From the NCBI RefSeq assembly GCF_000172795.2, contig NZ_CP020947.1, forward strand, positions 3,810,501 to 3,874,500: DNA of 64,000 nucleotides, written 5' to 3'. The DNA is from Rhizobium sp. CIAT894 (GTDB lineage Bacteria > Pseudomonadota > Alphaproteobacteria > Rhizobiales > Rhizobiaceae). Below, one piece after another: positions 43,554-52,159 of the stretch (within the stretch, counting starts at the first letter, position 1; each line of letters begins with the position of its first letter). The translations under genes and the position numbers were made by a program. A model generated the notes under the pieces. It was not told the origin of the DNA. It searched no databases and worked only from the letters and a program-made list of their open reading frames with translations.

Positions 43554-45008
43554 TCAATGCGCCAGCGACTTGATCGCCGGATAGAGTGCGCGGTAGCGCT
43601 TGTAGGCATCCTCATAAGCGGCGCTCAGCGCCGACACCGGCTCGATCGTGCCTGATGTCACCGGCGGCGTGCAGACAGCGATCGGATCCGCACCCGTTGC
43701 CGCAATCAGACCGAGACGGGCTGCACCGAAGGCCGCGCCGAAATCGCCGTCGGCCGGCAGGTCGACCGGAACACCGAGCGCGGTCGCGATCGACGCCAGC
43801 CAGTAATGCGAGCGCGAACCGCCGCCGATCGCCGTGACGCGGGCGATGCTGGTGCCGGCCGAGCGTAGCGCTTCGAGATTGTCGCGGATGGCAAAGGCCA
43901 CACCTTCGAGCACCGCCTGGGTGAGCACGGCACGGCTGCTTTCATGTTCGAGGCCGATAAAGGCGCCGCGGATGACCGCATCGTTGTGCGGCGTCCGCTC
44001 ACCGGAGAGATAGGGCAGGAAGGTGACGCATGTGGGCGTCTTCAGCGTCTCGCCGAGTTCGCCTGTGAGATCGGCAGCCGACTTGCCGGTCACGCCGGAA
44101 TGCCAGTTGAGCGCATCGGTGGCCGAGAGGATGACGCCCATCTGGTGCCAGGTGTTCGGCAATGCGTGACAGAACGCATGCACGGCGCTTTCAGGCTTCG
44201 GCAGATAGGAACCGTTAGCGGCAAAGAGAACGCCTGATGTGCCGAGCGAGACGAAGGCGGCGCCGTCGCTGACCGTGCCCATGCCGCAGGCGGACGCCGC
44301 ATTGTCGCCGGCGCCGCCGGCAACGACGACATTGCCGGATATGCCCCATTGCGCCGCCAGTTCGGGCCGCAGCGTACCGGCCTGCTCGGTGCCTTCGACA
44401 AGCGCCGGCATCTGCTCCTCGGAAAGATCGGTAGCGGCAAGCAGCTCGGACGACCAGGCGCGTTTGCCGGTATCGAGCCACGAGGTCCCGGCCGAATCCG
44501 ACATTTCGGAAATATATTCGCCGGTCAGCCAGAGACGCAGATAGTCCTTCGGCAGCAGCACCTTGGCGATCTTGGCGAAGATATCTGGCTCATGCTTCTT
44601 GATCCAGGCGAGTTTCGGCGCCGTGAAGCCGGGGAAGACGATATTGCCGGTGAGGGCACGGAAACGCGGATCGGCATCGAGGGCGGCCGCCTCGACATGG
44701 CTGCGCGTGTCGTTCCACAGGATGCAGGGGCGCAGGACCTTGTCGCTGACATCAATCAGCGTTGCGCCGTGCATCTGGCCGGAAAGGCCGATGCCCTTGA
44801 CTGCGGCAAGCTCTTTCGGATGTTTTGCCTTGAGGCCGGCAACGGCCTCCTCAGTGGCACGCACCCAGTGGGCCGGCTCCTGCTCCGACCAGCCGGAATG
44901 CGGACGCGAAACGTCGAGCGAACCGTTGGCCGAGCCGACGATCGTCTGATCGCCGTCGATCAGCATCGCCTTGACGCCGGAGGTTCCGAGATCGAGACCG
45001 AGATACAT
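43554..45008 (-). CDS. xylB: Xylulokinase
   Basis: 484 residues of the FGGY carbohydrate kinase family: N-terminal MYLGLDLGTSGVKAMLIDGD, the GLSGQMHGATLID loop, and C-terminal phosphate/ATP motifs GGAGDNAASACGMG, FVSLGTSGVLF and AIGGGSRSHYWLASIATAL. It phosphorylates D-xylulose to xylulose 5-phosphate. ATG 45008 has AAGGAG at 7 nt. The regulator upstream ends 19 nt before it, so they share a transcript. Confidence 0.95.
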   Translation of the reverse strand: MYLGLDLGTSGVKAMLIDGDQTIVGSANGSLDVSRPHSGWSEQEPAHWVRATEEAVAGLKAKHPKELAAVKGIGLSGQMHGATLIDVSDKVLRPCILWNDTRSHVEAAALDADPRFRALTGNIVFPGFTAPKLAWIKKHEPDIFAKIAKVLLPKDYLRLWLTGEYISEMSDSAGTSWLDTGKRAWSSELLAATDLSEEQMPALVEGTEQAGTLRPELAAQWGISGNVVVAGGAGDNAASACGMGTVSDGAAFVSLGTSGVLFAANGSYLPKPESAVHAFCHALPNTWHQMGVILSATDALNWHSGVTGKSAADLTGELGETLKTPTCVTFLPYLSGERTPHNDAVIRGAFIGLEHESSRAVLTQAVLEGVAFAIRDNLEALRSAGTSIARVTAIGGGSRSHYWLASIATALGVPVDLPADGDFGAAFGAARLGLIAATGADPIAVCTPPVTSGTIEPVSALSAAYEDAYKRYRALYPAIKSLAH

Positions 45009-45027
45009 CTGGTATTCTCCTTTGCCG

Positions 45028-46053
45028 TTACGGCAGATTGTCTTTCAGGAATATGTCGAGACGGATGCGCTCCTGCGCTTCGATGACGGCAAGCCCGTCC
45101 GCCTTGGCCTTCAGCACGCGGATGGCGCTGCGCACCTCATGGCCGGCGTCCTGGTTGAGGATCGCATCGATCGTGCCGTCGAGGAGCGCCGCACGCGTAT
45201 GGGCGGTCAGTTCGTGGGCGACCACGGTCAGCGTCCGATCGACGGACTTCTCTTTCAATGCCCGGATCAGGCCGCGATTGCCGGCGCCGAGACTGTAGAC
45301 ACCGACGATGCCGGCATTGTGGGAAAGCGCATCAGTGACGAGCCTATGGGCGACCTCGGGGTCGTCGCGACCTTCGAGAACCGGCAGGATCGCCAGATCG
45401 GGAAATTCCTCGGCCATGACGGCGGTGAAACCCTCCAGCCGCTCGCGATGGTCGCGCACCAGCATGGAGCCGGCAAGAACGGCGATCTCACCTTTTCGAG
45501 CTCCTAAAAACCGGCCGAGCAGCCGGGCAGCCGTACGACCGGCCGCAATGTTGTCGATGCCGGCATAGTGATGGCGCAGCGACCCCGTCAGATCGGAAAC
45601 CAGGGTGACGATCGGAAATCCCGCCCGAACCAGCCTGTCGACGACATCGCGCACCTCAGGTGCATCGGTCGCAACCATCGCTATGCCGCAACGTTTTTCC
45701 TGGGAAAGCCCTTCGAGCACCGAGACGAGTGCCGCCGGGTCGAATGCGGATACTTCGATGGTACGGATATCGGTGCGCTCGGCCGACGACCGGAGGATCG
45801 CCTGCCGGATCTCGGCATTGAGCCCGTGCATGAAGGAATTGTCGCTCGCCGGCAGGATGAAGACCAGCGGATAGGTGCGTCCCTTCGCGAGATTGGCGGC
45901 GGCGACGTCCCTGATATAACCAAGCTGGCGGATTGCGCTCTCGACCTTCTCCCGCGTGACGTGACGCACACCGGGACGCTGGTTGAGAACCCGGTCGACA
46001 GTCGCGAGACTGACACCGGCGGCAGCGGCAATATCGTGAACAGTTGGTCTCAT
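45028..46053 (-). CDS. LacI-type regulator upstream of xylB (probable pentose regulator)
   Basis: 341 residues. HTH (TVHDIAAAAGVSLATVDRVL, with D-R-V rather than the usual S-R-V) and a sugar-binding domain (YPLVFILPASDNSFMHGLNA, then AGSMLVRDHRERLEGFTAVM) resembling the LacI branch with a peripla_BP_4-like effector domain. ATG 46053 is preferred (GGGAGGA at 5 nt). It precedes xylB by 19 nt and a palindrome lies just upstream, so autoregulation and control of xylB are likely. Calling it a xylose regulator rests on position. Confidence 0.88.
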   Translation of the reverse strand: MRPTVHDIAAAAGVSLATVDRVLNQRPGVRHVTREKVESAIRQLGYIRDVAAANLAKGRTYPLVFILPASDNSFMHGLNAEIRQAILRSSAERTDIRTIEVSAFDPAALVSVLEGLSQEKRCGIAMVATDAPEVRDVVDRLVRAGFPIVTLVSDLTGSLRHHYAGIDNIAAGRTAARLLGRFLGARKGEIAVLAGSMLVRDHRERLEGFTAVMAEEFPDLAILPVLEGRDDPEVAHRLVTDALSHNAGIVGVYSLGAGNRGLIRALKEKSVDRTLTVVAHELTAHTRAALLDGTIDAILNQDAGHEVRSAIRVLKAKADGLAVIEAQERIRLDIFLKDNLP

Positions 46054-46084
46054 CATTCCTCCCGACGAGACCCTTAGCGCCAAA

Positions 46085-46104
46085 TTTGATGTACGTAAAT
46101 CAAA
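46085..46104. promoter_or_regulatory. Palindromic operator upstream of the xyl regulator gene
   Basis: TTTGATGTACGTAAATCAAA is a 20-bp palindrome with one mismatched pair and a central ACGT, 31 nt before the regulator start. LacI-type operators often look like this. Confidence 0.6.
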
Positions 46105-46213
46105 AAATCGAACAGGCCGGTTTCCTTATCGATTTTCCGGCATTGCTCGCCCGATTCGGGCTGATCGGCCGGTGATCATCCGCCTGATCGCACGGAAGCT
46201 GCAAAACCGCAAC

Positions 46214-46241
46214 AAAAAGGCCCTCCGGAGAGGGCCTTTTC
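46214..46241 (-). terminator. Rho-independent terminator after the EmrB-like gene
   Basis: On the minus strand AAAAGGCCCTC and GAGGGCCTTTTT pair around a 2-4 nt loop and run into a T stretch, about 20 nt after the EmrB stop. Confidence 0.85.
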
Positions 46242-46261
46242 AAGGGGCGGCAGGCCGGAGG

Positions 46262-47860
46262 TCAGTGGCCGCCACCGCCTCCCCCGCCTTGCGGCGCGGG
46301 TTTCTTGATCATGGCGACACCGAAGATCATTGCGACAAAAAGCGCAGTCAGGATCAGGAAGATATCGCTGAAGGAGAGGATCACCGCCTGCTTGGTGGCA
46401 AGGCCGACCATCTGCTTGATCGCGACCGAAGCGCCATCCATGCCGTATGTGTTGAAATTGGCGGTCATGTTGTTCATCTGGTCCACCGCCGCCGGATTGC
46501 CCCAGTCCATATTCTCCCGCAGCCGCTCGTAATGCACGTCCTGGCGGTTGGTGAGCACGGTGTTGATGACCGCGAGGCCGACGGCGCCGCCGAGGTTTCT
46601 GGTCAGGTTGAACAGGCCGGATGCGCCGCGGATGCGCGAGGGCGGCATCGTGCCGAGCGCGATATTGTTGATCGGCACCATGCACATCATCAGCCCGAAA
46701 CCGCGCAGGATCTGCGGAATGAACAGCTCGTAGAAATCCCAATCCGCCGTCAGGTGTATCATGATGTATGTGCCGGCGGCGAAGCTGGTGAAGCCGATCA
46801 CCATCATCAGGCGCAGGTCCATCTTGGTCGACAGCTTGCCGGCGATCGGCGCGGTGAAGAACATCGCAAGCCCGGAGACGAACATCGTCTCGCCGATCAT
46901 CAGTGAATCATAGCCGCGGATACGGCCGAGATAGACCGGGTAGATATAGGTGAGGCCATAAAGGCCGATGCCCATCACGAAGGAGAAGATCGAGCCGAAC
47001 GAGAAATTCCGGTTCGCAAAGGCCTTGAGATCGACGACGGGGAACTCCACCGTGAAGGCGCGATAGAAGAAGACGATTGCTCCAACGCCGGAGGCGACGG
47101 CGGCAATCGCGATGGAACTGTCGTTGAACCAGTCGTTCGAATTGCCCTCTTCGAGCACATATTCCATCGTGCCGAGGAAGATGCCCATCGAGATCAGTCC
47201 CCACCAGTCGAACTTCTTGAAGAGCGACAATTCCGGCTTGTCGAAATCGATGAAATTCCAGGTGACGATCGTAACGATGATGCCGGGAACGATATTGACG
47301 AGGAACAACCAGTGCCAGGAGAAGGCGTGGCTGAGATAGCCGCCGACGGTCGGGCCGATGGTCGGCGCCAGCGTCGCGATCAGGCCGATGATCGGCGAAA
47401 CGATGCTGCGCTTCGACGCCGGGAAGATGGTAAAGGCGGCCGCGAACACCGACGGGATCATGCCGCCGCCGATAAAACCCTGAATGGCGCGGTAGACGAT
47501 CATCTGGTCGATATTCGTCGCCGTCGCGGCGAGCGCGCTCGCCATGGTGAAACCGGCCGCCGAGATCGCGAAGAGATACCGCGTCGAGATGATGCGCGCC
47601 AGTGTGCCCGAAAGCGGGATCATGATCACTTCGGCGATCAGATAGGCCGTCTGCACCCAGCCGACTTCGTCGCTGCCCGCCGAAAGACCGGCCTGGATTT
47701 CGGCAAGCGAGGCCGAGACGATCTGGATGTCGAGGATCGACATGAACATGCCGAGCACCATCGCGAAGAAGGCGATGAGCTTCCTCGGATCCATGCGCTC
47801 GTCGGCGTGGGCGGGCGCTGCCGGAATCGTTCCCGCTGTTGCTGTCGCGCTTCCGGCCAT
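46262..47860 (-). CDS. DHA2 family drug:H+ antiporter, EmrB-like
   Basis: 532 residues with about 14 membrane helices, the number for the DHA2 family. The early motif LDIQIVSASLAEIQ and RAIQGFIGGGMIP (motif C-like region with PxIGPxxGG as TIGPTVGGYL) are recognisable. The C-terminus is a run of Gly ending in His. ATG 47860 has GGAGGT at 6 nt. It would pair with the EmrA-like adaptor, 28 nt upstream, and a TolC channel encoded elsewhere, to export hydrophobic toxic compounds. Confidence 0.92.
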   Translation of the reverse strand: MAGSATATAGTIPAAPAHADERMDPRKLIAFFAMVLGMFMSILDIQIVSASLAEIQAGLSAGSDEVGWVQTAYLIAEVIMIPLSGTLARIISTRYLFAISAAGFTMASALAATATNIDQMIVYRAIQGFIGGGMIPSVFAAAFTIFPASKRSIVSPIIGLIATLAPTIGPTVGGYLSHAFSWHWLFLVNIVPGIIVTIVTWNFIDFDKPELSLFKKFDWWGLISMGIFLGTMEYVLEEGNSNDWFNDSSIAIAAVASGVGAIVFFYRAFTVEFPVVDLKAFANRNFSFGSIFSFVMGIGLYGLTYIYPVYLGRIRGYDSLMIGETMFVSGLAMFFTAPIAGKLSTKMDLRLMMVIGFTSFAAGTYIMIHLTADWDFYELFIPQILRGFGLMMCMVPINNIALGTMPPSRIRGASGLFNLTRNLGGAVGLAVINTVLTNRQDVHYERLRENMDWGNPAAVDQMNNMTANFNTYGMDGASVAIKQMVGLATKQAVILSFSDIFLILTALFVAMIFGVAMIKKPAPQGGGGGGGH

Positions 47861-47888
47861 CGGACCACCTCCGCCTTTTCTTAAAGGC

Positions 47889-49103
47889 TTACTTGCCCGG
47901 CGCCGTGCGGGTATCGACGTCGACGACGACGCTGAGACCCGCGCGCAGGCGCCCGCTGTCAAGCGCATCCTGCGGCAGCGCGATGCGCACCGGCACGCGC
48001 TGGATCACCTTGGTGAAGTTGCCCGTGGCATTTTCCGGCGGCAGCAGCGAGAAGACCGAGCCGGACGCCGGCGAGATCGATTCGACGGTGCCGACAACAG
48101 GATGGTCGCTATAGGCGTCGACATGGACGTTGACCTTCGAACCGGGAACCAGATGCTGGATCTGCGTTTCCTTGAAGTTGGCGTCGATATAGAGCTCATG
48201 CACCGGAACGAGCGCCATCAGCCGCTGGCCGGGCGAAACGAGATCGCCTTCCTGGACCGAGCGGTTGCCGACGATGCCGTCATAAGGCGCCTTGAGCACG
48301 GTGAAGGAGAGGTCGCGGGCAGCCTTGTCGCGCGAGATCTCAAGCGACCGGACCGAGCCTTCGGCCTCCTTGCGCTGGGCCTGGAGAATGGTGATGTTGG
48401 CCTGCGCGGCCGTGATGTTGGCGTCGCCGCCGGCAAGATTGGCCTTGGCTTGGTCGAGGGCGATATTGGCGTTGTCGAGATCGGCAGCCGTGCCGACCGA
48501 CTTCGCCTGCAGCTCGCTCTGGCGCTTCTGGGTGATCTCTGCGCCGCGAACGGCCGCTTCGAGTGCCACCTTCTGCGCCTGCGCCTGCACGAGGCTGGCA
48601 TTGGCGCCTTCGATCTGCGCGTCGATGCGCTGCAGCGAAAGCTGTTCGGTGGCGATCTGGGCCTGGGCCAGGTCCAGGGCGTTCTGATAGTCGCCGTTAT
48701 CAAGCGTGGCAAGCACGTCGCCCGCTTTGACTTCCTGGTTGGCGACCACATTCACCTTCGCGACGTAGCCCGTGACCTTCGGCGAAATCGTTGCAATATC
48801 GCCCTCGATATAGGCGTCGTCGGTCGACACCATGAAGCGGCCGTTCGTCCACCATTCGTAACCGTACCAGCCGCCGCCGGCGAGAAGAGCAAGCACGACG
48901 ATCGGCAGTACCGGACTGCGGCGCTTCTTCGCAGCGGCGGGTGCGGCGACCGAAGCCGGCGCCGACTGCGCCGGGGCAGACGGCTTTTCCAGGGCTTCCG
49001 CCGTCGGAGCCTCGGCGACGACCGCGACCTCGGCCTTTGCCTCTTCGGCTCCGGCATTTTCGCTGACGATCCGCGCGACGTTGCTTTTCTGGTTGCTCGA
49101 CAT
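47889..49103 (-). CDS. HlyD/EmrA-like periplasmic adaptor of the drug efflux pump
   Basis: 404 residues. The N-terminal 60 are Ala/Glu/Pro-rich and cytoplasmic, one membrane helix is near 67-88 (VLPIVVLALLAGGGWYGYEW), followed by the lipoyl half (TISPKVTGYVAKVNVVANQE), a coiled-coil hairpin of about 100 residues, and LSFTVLKAPYDGIVGNRSVQ. It links EmrB to a TolC channel. ATG 49103 is used over a GTG at 49109. First gene of the emrAB-like operon behind TetR-type operators. Confidence 0.92.
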   Translation of the reverse strand: MSSNQKSNVARIVSENAGAEEAKAEVAVVAEAPTAEALEKPSAPAQSAPASVAAPAAAKKRRSPVLPIVVLALLAGGGWYGYEWWTNGRFMVSTDDAYIEGDIATISPKVTGYVAKVNVVANQEVKAGDVLATLDNGDYQNALDLAQAQIATEQLSLQRIDAQIEGANASLVQAQAQKVALEAAVRGAEITQKRQSELQAKSVGTAADLDNANIALDQAKANLAGGDANITAAQANITILQAQRKEAEGSVRSLEISRDKAARDLSFTVLKAPYDGIVGNRSVQEGDLVSPGQRLMALVPVHELYIDANFKETQIQHLVPGSKVNVHVDAYSDHPVVGTVESISPASGSVFSLLPPENATGNFTKVIQRVPVRIALPQDALDSGRLRAGLSVVVDVDTRTAPGK

Positions 49104-49134
49104 GGCCACTTACCGATCTTGGAGTAATTCATCG

Positions 49135-49207
49135 AACTGAACGGTTCGGTTCAGTTGACATAAACCTGTTTTATCGTCATATCAAGATGTATAGAACCAA
49201 TCGGTTC
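49135..49207. promoter_or_regulatory. TetR-type operators in the emrAB-tetR divergent promoter
   Basis: At 49135-49156, AACTGAAC and GTTCAGTT are perfect 8-bp arms around GGTTCG. At 49194-49207, GAACC and GGTTC repeat the same half-site around AATC. Both lie between the EmrA and TetR genes, where a TetR-family repressor would bind to control efflux and itself. Confidence 0.7.
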
Positions 49208-49253
49208 GATTTCTTTAACGAAAATGCGAAACCGTGAATACGGTTAAGGAGAC

Positions 49254-49934
49254 ATGACGCTGAAACCCGACCATGCCGCCGTCTTCAGCCCCCCCGCTGC
49301 CGGAGGCCGATTTGCCGCGGGCGAAGATCCGGCCAAGCGCCAGCAGATTCTTGCCGGCGCCAAGCGCGTCTTCATGAAAATGGGTTTCGACGCCGCCAGC
49401 ATGAACGACGTGACGCGCGAGGCCGGGGTCTCCAAGGGAACGCTCTACGTCTACTTCACCAACAAGGAAGAACTGTTTTCGGCGATGATCGAGGCCGAGC
49501 GCGCCGCCTTCGTGGCGGCCGTGCGCACCGCGCTTGCCGAACATGACGATCCGGAAGCCGGCCTGTACGAATTCGGGATAAGTTTCGTCACCCATATGAC
49601 CGACGAAAAGGTCATCAATGCGATGCGCACCGTTCTCGGCGTTCGCGACCGCATGCCGGTGCTCTGTCAGCGCTTCTTCAAGGGCCCGGAAAACCTGCGC
49701 ACCATCATGCGCGACTTCCTGGAACGGCATGTCGCCGAAGGCACGCTTGAGATCGACGACATCGATCTGGCCGCCGGCCAGTTCCTCGATCTCGCCAGCG
49801 GCAGTTTCTTCAAGCTGCGCCTGTTCGGAACCATGGAAGAGCCGCCGCATCGCGACGAAATCGAGCGCGTCATCCGCGGCGCGATCCGGGTCTTCATGGC
49901 CGCCTACAGCGTGCGCCGGCACGAAACCGCCTGA
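49254..49934 (+). CDS. TetR family transcriptional repressor of the efflux operon
   Basis: 226 residues. The HTH region is FDAASMNDVTREAGVSKGTL followed by YVYFTNKEELF, classic TetR. The C-terminal ligand domain is helical and belongs to the AefR/C-terminal TetR_C type (FGISFVTHMTDEKVINAMRT). ATG 49254 has AAGGAGA at 4 nt. Divergent from emrAB with matching palindromes, so it should repress the pump until a toxic ligand binds. Confidence 0.92.
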   Translation: MTLKPDHAAVFSPPAAGGRFAAGEDPAKRQQILAGAKRVFMKMGFDAASMNDVTREAGVSKGTLYVYFTNKEELFSAMIEAERAAFVAAVRTALAEHDDPEAGLYEFGISFVTHMTDEKVINAMRTVLGVRDRMPVLCQRFFKGPENLRTIMRDFLERHVAEGTLEIDDIDLAAGQFLDLASGSFFKLRLFGTMEEPPHRDEIERVIRGAIRVFMAAYSVRRHETA

Positions 49935-50056
49935 CCGCCTCCTTGACGGTGGCCGCGTATCGCCCAAAATTCCGCAACGACGATCAAACCCGGCTGCCGG
50001 CTTTTCTCTAAGGAAGAAGTCGCAACCGCTGCATAACTATGCAGCAATTCACAGTG

Positions 50057-50100
50057 CTACAGCGTCCTTTGCGCGTCTCAAAGGACGCGCGGCGCTGTAG
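50057..50100. repeat. Rhizobial palindromic repeat upstream of the AraC gene
   Basis: CTACAGCG (50057) and CGCTGTAG (ending 50100) enclose CGTCCTTTGCGCGTC and its near-complement AAAGGACGCG. I know this motif as a frequent intergenic repeat of Rhizobium genomes. Its end is 9 nt from the AraC start, so the ribosome site is directly next to the hairpin. Confidence 0.7.
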
Positions 50101-50109
50101 GGAGTGAGA

Positions 50110-50949
50110 ATGAGCGCCATCGCACGGGCGATCTGGTTCATAGAGAGCCATTTCGAAAGCGATCTATCGCTGGAAGAGATATCCGAGGCCGCCGGATTGT
50201 CGCGCTATCATCTGTCGCGCGTCTTCGGGCTCGTCACCGGCCACTCGATCAGCGGCTATATCAGAGGACGGCGCCTCAGCCGCGCCGTGCCTGCGCTTGT
50301 CGGCGGTTCATCCACCATTCTCGAGGTTGCGCTTTGTGCGGGCTACGGCTCGCACGAAGCCTTCACCCGTGCCTTCCGCGACCAGTTCGGTGTGACGCCG
50401 GATGCGGTGCGCAGGCAGGGGCACGCCCGTAACCTTGTCCTGCTGGAGCCGATCAGAATGGACCCCGCCCACCTCAACGACCTCGAACCGCCCCGCTTCG
50501 AAACCCTTCAGCCGATGCTTTTTGCCGGTCTGCAGGAGATCTACGCCTATGGCGGCAATGCCGCCATCCCCTCGCTCTGGCAGAAGTTCAATGCCCATTT
50601 CGGCCATATATCAGGCCAGAAAGGCAACGTCGCTTACGGCATCTGCACGCATATCGACGGCGAAGCGGAGAAATTCCGCTATATGGCCGCCGCGGAAGTC
50701 GCCGACGCCGGTGATCTGCCGGCGGATTTTGCCACACTCAAGCTGCCGGGGCAGCGCTACGTCGTCTTCACCCATCGCGGCCATGTCTCCGGCATTTCCG
50801 TGACCATGCACCGGATTTTCGGCACCTGGTGGCCGACCTCCGGCCTGGAACACGGCGCCTTGCCCGACATGTTCGAGCGTTACGACGAGCGCTTCGACCC
50901 CTATACCGGCATGGGCGTCACCGAAATCTGGCTGCCGGTCAGAGCATGA
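50110..50949 (+). CDS. AraC family regulator with GyrI-like effector domain
   Basis: 279 residues. The AraC HTH pair is at the N-terminus (LSLEEISEAAGLSRYHLSRV and ILEVALCAGYGSHEAFTRAF), with a GyrI-like domain from about 115 to the end (RFETLQPMLFAGLQEIYAYG, VAYGICTHIDGEAEKFRYMA). Such Rob/SoxS-type proteins respond to small toxic molecules. ATG 50110 has GGGAG at 5 nt. A GTG two codons earlier is possible. The stop codon lies inside the following repeat element. Confidence 0.9.
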   Translation: MSAIARAIWFIESHFESDLSLEEISEAAGLSRYHLSRVFGLVTGHSISGYIRGRRLSRAVPALVGGSSTILEVALCAGYGSHEAFTRAFRDQFGVTPDAVRRQGHARNLVLLEPIRMDPAHLNDLEPPRFETLQPMLFAGLQEIYAYGGNAAIPSLWQKFNAHFGHISGQKGNVAYGICTHIDGEAEKFRYMAAAEVADAGDLPADFATLKLPGQRYVVFTHRGHVSGISVTMHRIFGTWWPTSGLEHGALPDMFERYDERFDPYTGMGVTEIWLPVRA

Positions 50950-51055
50950 TGCCGAAAATTGCGAGCGGTTTTCTCATGACATCATGCTCTAACTCTTTAA
51001 TTTAGAACAGGATTCAAATTTAAGGCCGACCCGGCCTTAAATCATCCTGTTCTAG
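50941..51055. repeat. Rhizobial intergenic repeat (two hairpins) after the AraC gene
   Basis: AGAGCATGAT (50941-50950) pairs with ATCATGCTCT (50981-50990), and TAGAACAGGAT (51003-51013) with ATCCTGTTCTA (51044-51054), with an inner AAGGCCG/CGGCCTT hairpin. It matches a repeat I know to be widespread in Rhizobiales. Its first bases contribute the TGA that ends the AraC gene. Confidence 0.75.
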
Positions 51056-51168
51056 GGAATAAAAGTCACACCAATTTCGTATATCCCCTTGCGGCGCTTG
51101 CGTGGCAGGCCGCCGATACTACATTGCGCGCGTCATCCAATCATGTGACGCAAGAGGGATATACGCTG

Positions 51169-51918
51169 ATGCAGGAAATCATGACGCTCATTCAGGATCC
51201 GGCCGCCTGGGTGGCGCTCATCACGCTGGTGGTGATGGAAGTCGTTCTCGGGATCGACAACCTGATCTTCATTTCCATTCTCACCAACAAACTGCCGCCC
51301 GAGCACCGGGAGAAGGCCCGCAAGATCGGTATCGGTCTTGCGCTGGTCATGCGCCTGGCGCTTCTCGGCACCGTCGCCTGGATCGTGCAGTTGACCGAGC
51401 CGCTGTTTACGGCCTTTGGCCACGGCTTTTCCTGGAAGGACCTGATCCTGATTGCCGGCGGCCTGTTCCTCGTCTGGAAAGCCACCAAGGAAATTCACCA
51501 CACCGTCGACCCGATCGACCAGCAGGAGGATTTCATCGCGACATCCGTCACGACGGGCTTCGCATCGGCGATCGGCCAGATCCTGCTGCTCGACCTCGTC
51601 TTCTCGGTCGACAGCATCATCACCGCCGTCGGCATGACGCCGCATCTGCCGATCATGGTGATTGCCGTCATCGCCGCCGTTACCGTCATGCTGGTCGCCG
51701 CCAACCCGCTCGCCAACTTCATCGAGAGGAACCCGACGATCGTCATGCTGGCGCTTGCCTTCCTGCTGATGATCGGCACGACGTTGATCGCCGAAGGCAT
51801 GGGCTTCCACGTGCCGAAGGGCTACGTCTACGCCGCCATGGCCTTCTCGGCGCTGGTCGAGGTGCTGAACATGTTCGCACGCAACGCGCGCAAGCGGAAA
51901 CGCGAAGGCGCGCATTGA
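51169..51918 (+). CDS. TerC family integral membrane protein
   Basis: 249 residues with about seven helices. The family signature [20 protein letters not shown] carries the conserved Asp in a membrane segment, and a second one is [19 protein letters not shown]. TerC/Alx/YkoY proteins are metal (probably Mn) exporters, some linked to tellurite resistance. ATG 51169 is used, though ATG 51181, behind AGGAAA, is almost as good. No yybP-ykoY (Mn) riboswitch pattern is visible upstream. It is distant (46 kb) from the TelA/TerD cluster. Confidence 0.9.
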   Translation: MQEIMTLIQDPAAWVALITLVVMEVVLGIDNLIFISILTNKLPPEHREKARKIGIGLALVMRLALLGTVAWIVQLTEPLFTAFGHGFSWKDLILIAGGLFLVWKATKEIHHTVDPIDQQEDFIATSVTTGFASAIGQILLLDLVFSVDSIITAVGMTPHLPIMVIAVIAAVTVMLVAANPLANFIERNPTIVMLALAFLLMIGTTLIAEGMGFHVPKGYVYAAMAFSALVEVLNMFARNARKRKREGAH

Positions 51919-51927
51919 GGCTGATAG

Positions 51928-51955
51928 GAGGGCGCGCTGCAGCCAGCGCGCCCTC
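51928..51955 (+). terminator. GC-rich hairpin after the TerC gene
   Basis: GAGGGCGCGCTG and CAGCGCGCCCTC are perfect 12-bp arms around CAGC, 9 nt after the TerC stop. No T run follows, so it may be an attenuated or protein-dependent terminator, or stabilise the mRNA. Confidence 0.5.
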
Positions 51956-52159
51956 TCAGCGCCGGCAAGCCGTTGCGGACGCGGTTTTTCTTGACGCGCC
52001 CTGTTGAATATGGCCTAAGGCCAGCCGAACGGACGATCGGCGGAGTGTGCGGGCGAATGCCCTTTTTCGGCCGGTTTGCCGATGAAGATATCTGCATCCT
52101 TCCGGCCGAACGTCGCTTTCCCGCGAATACCGTCCGGCATTCATTGACGGGCACATACA

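Noticed and set aside
51055..51168. yybP-ykoY manganese riboswitch upstream of terC
   Set aside because: Such elements often precede TerC-family genes, but I could not find the conserved loops and pairing in these 114 nt.
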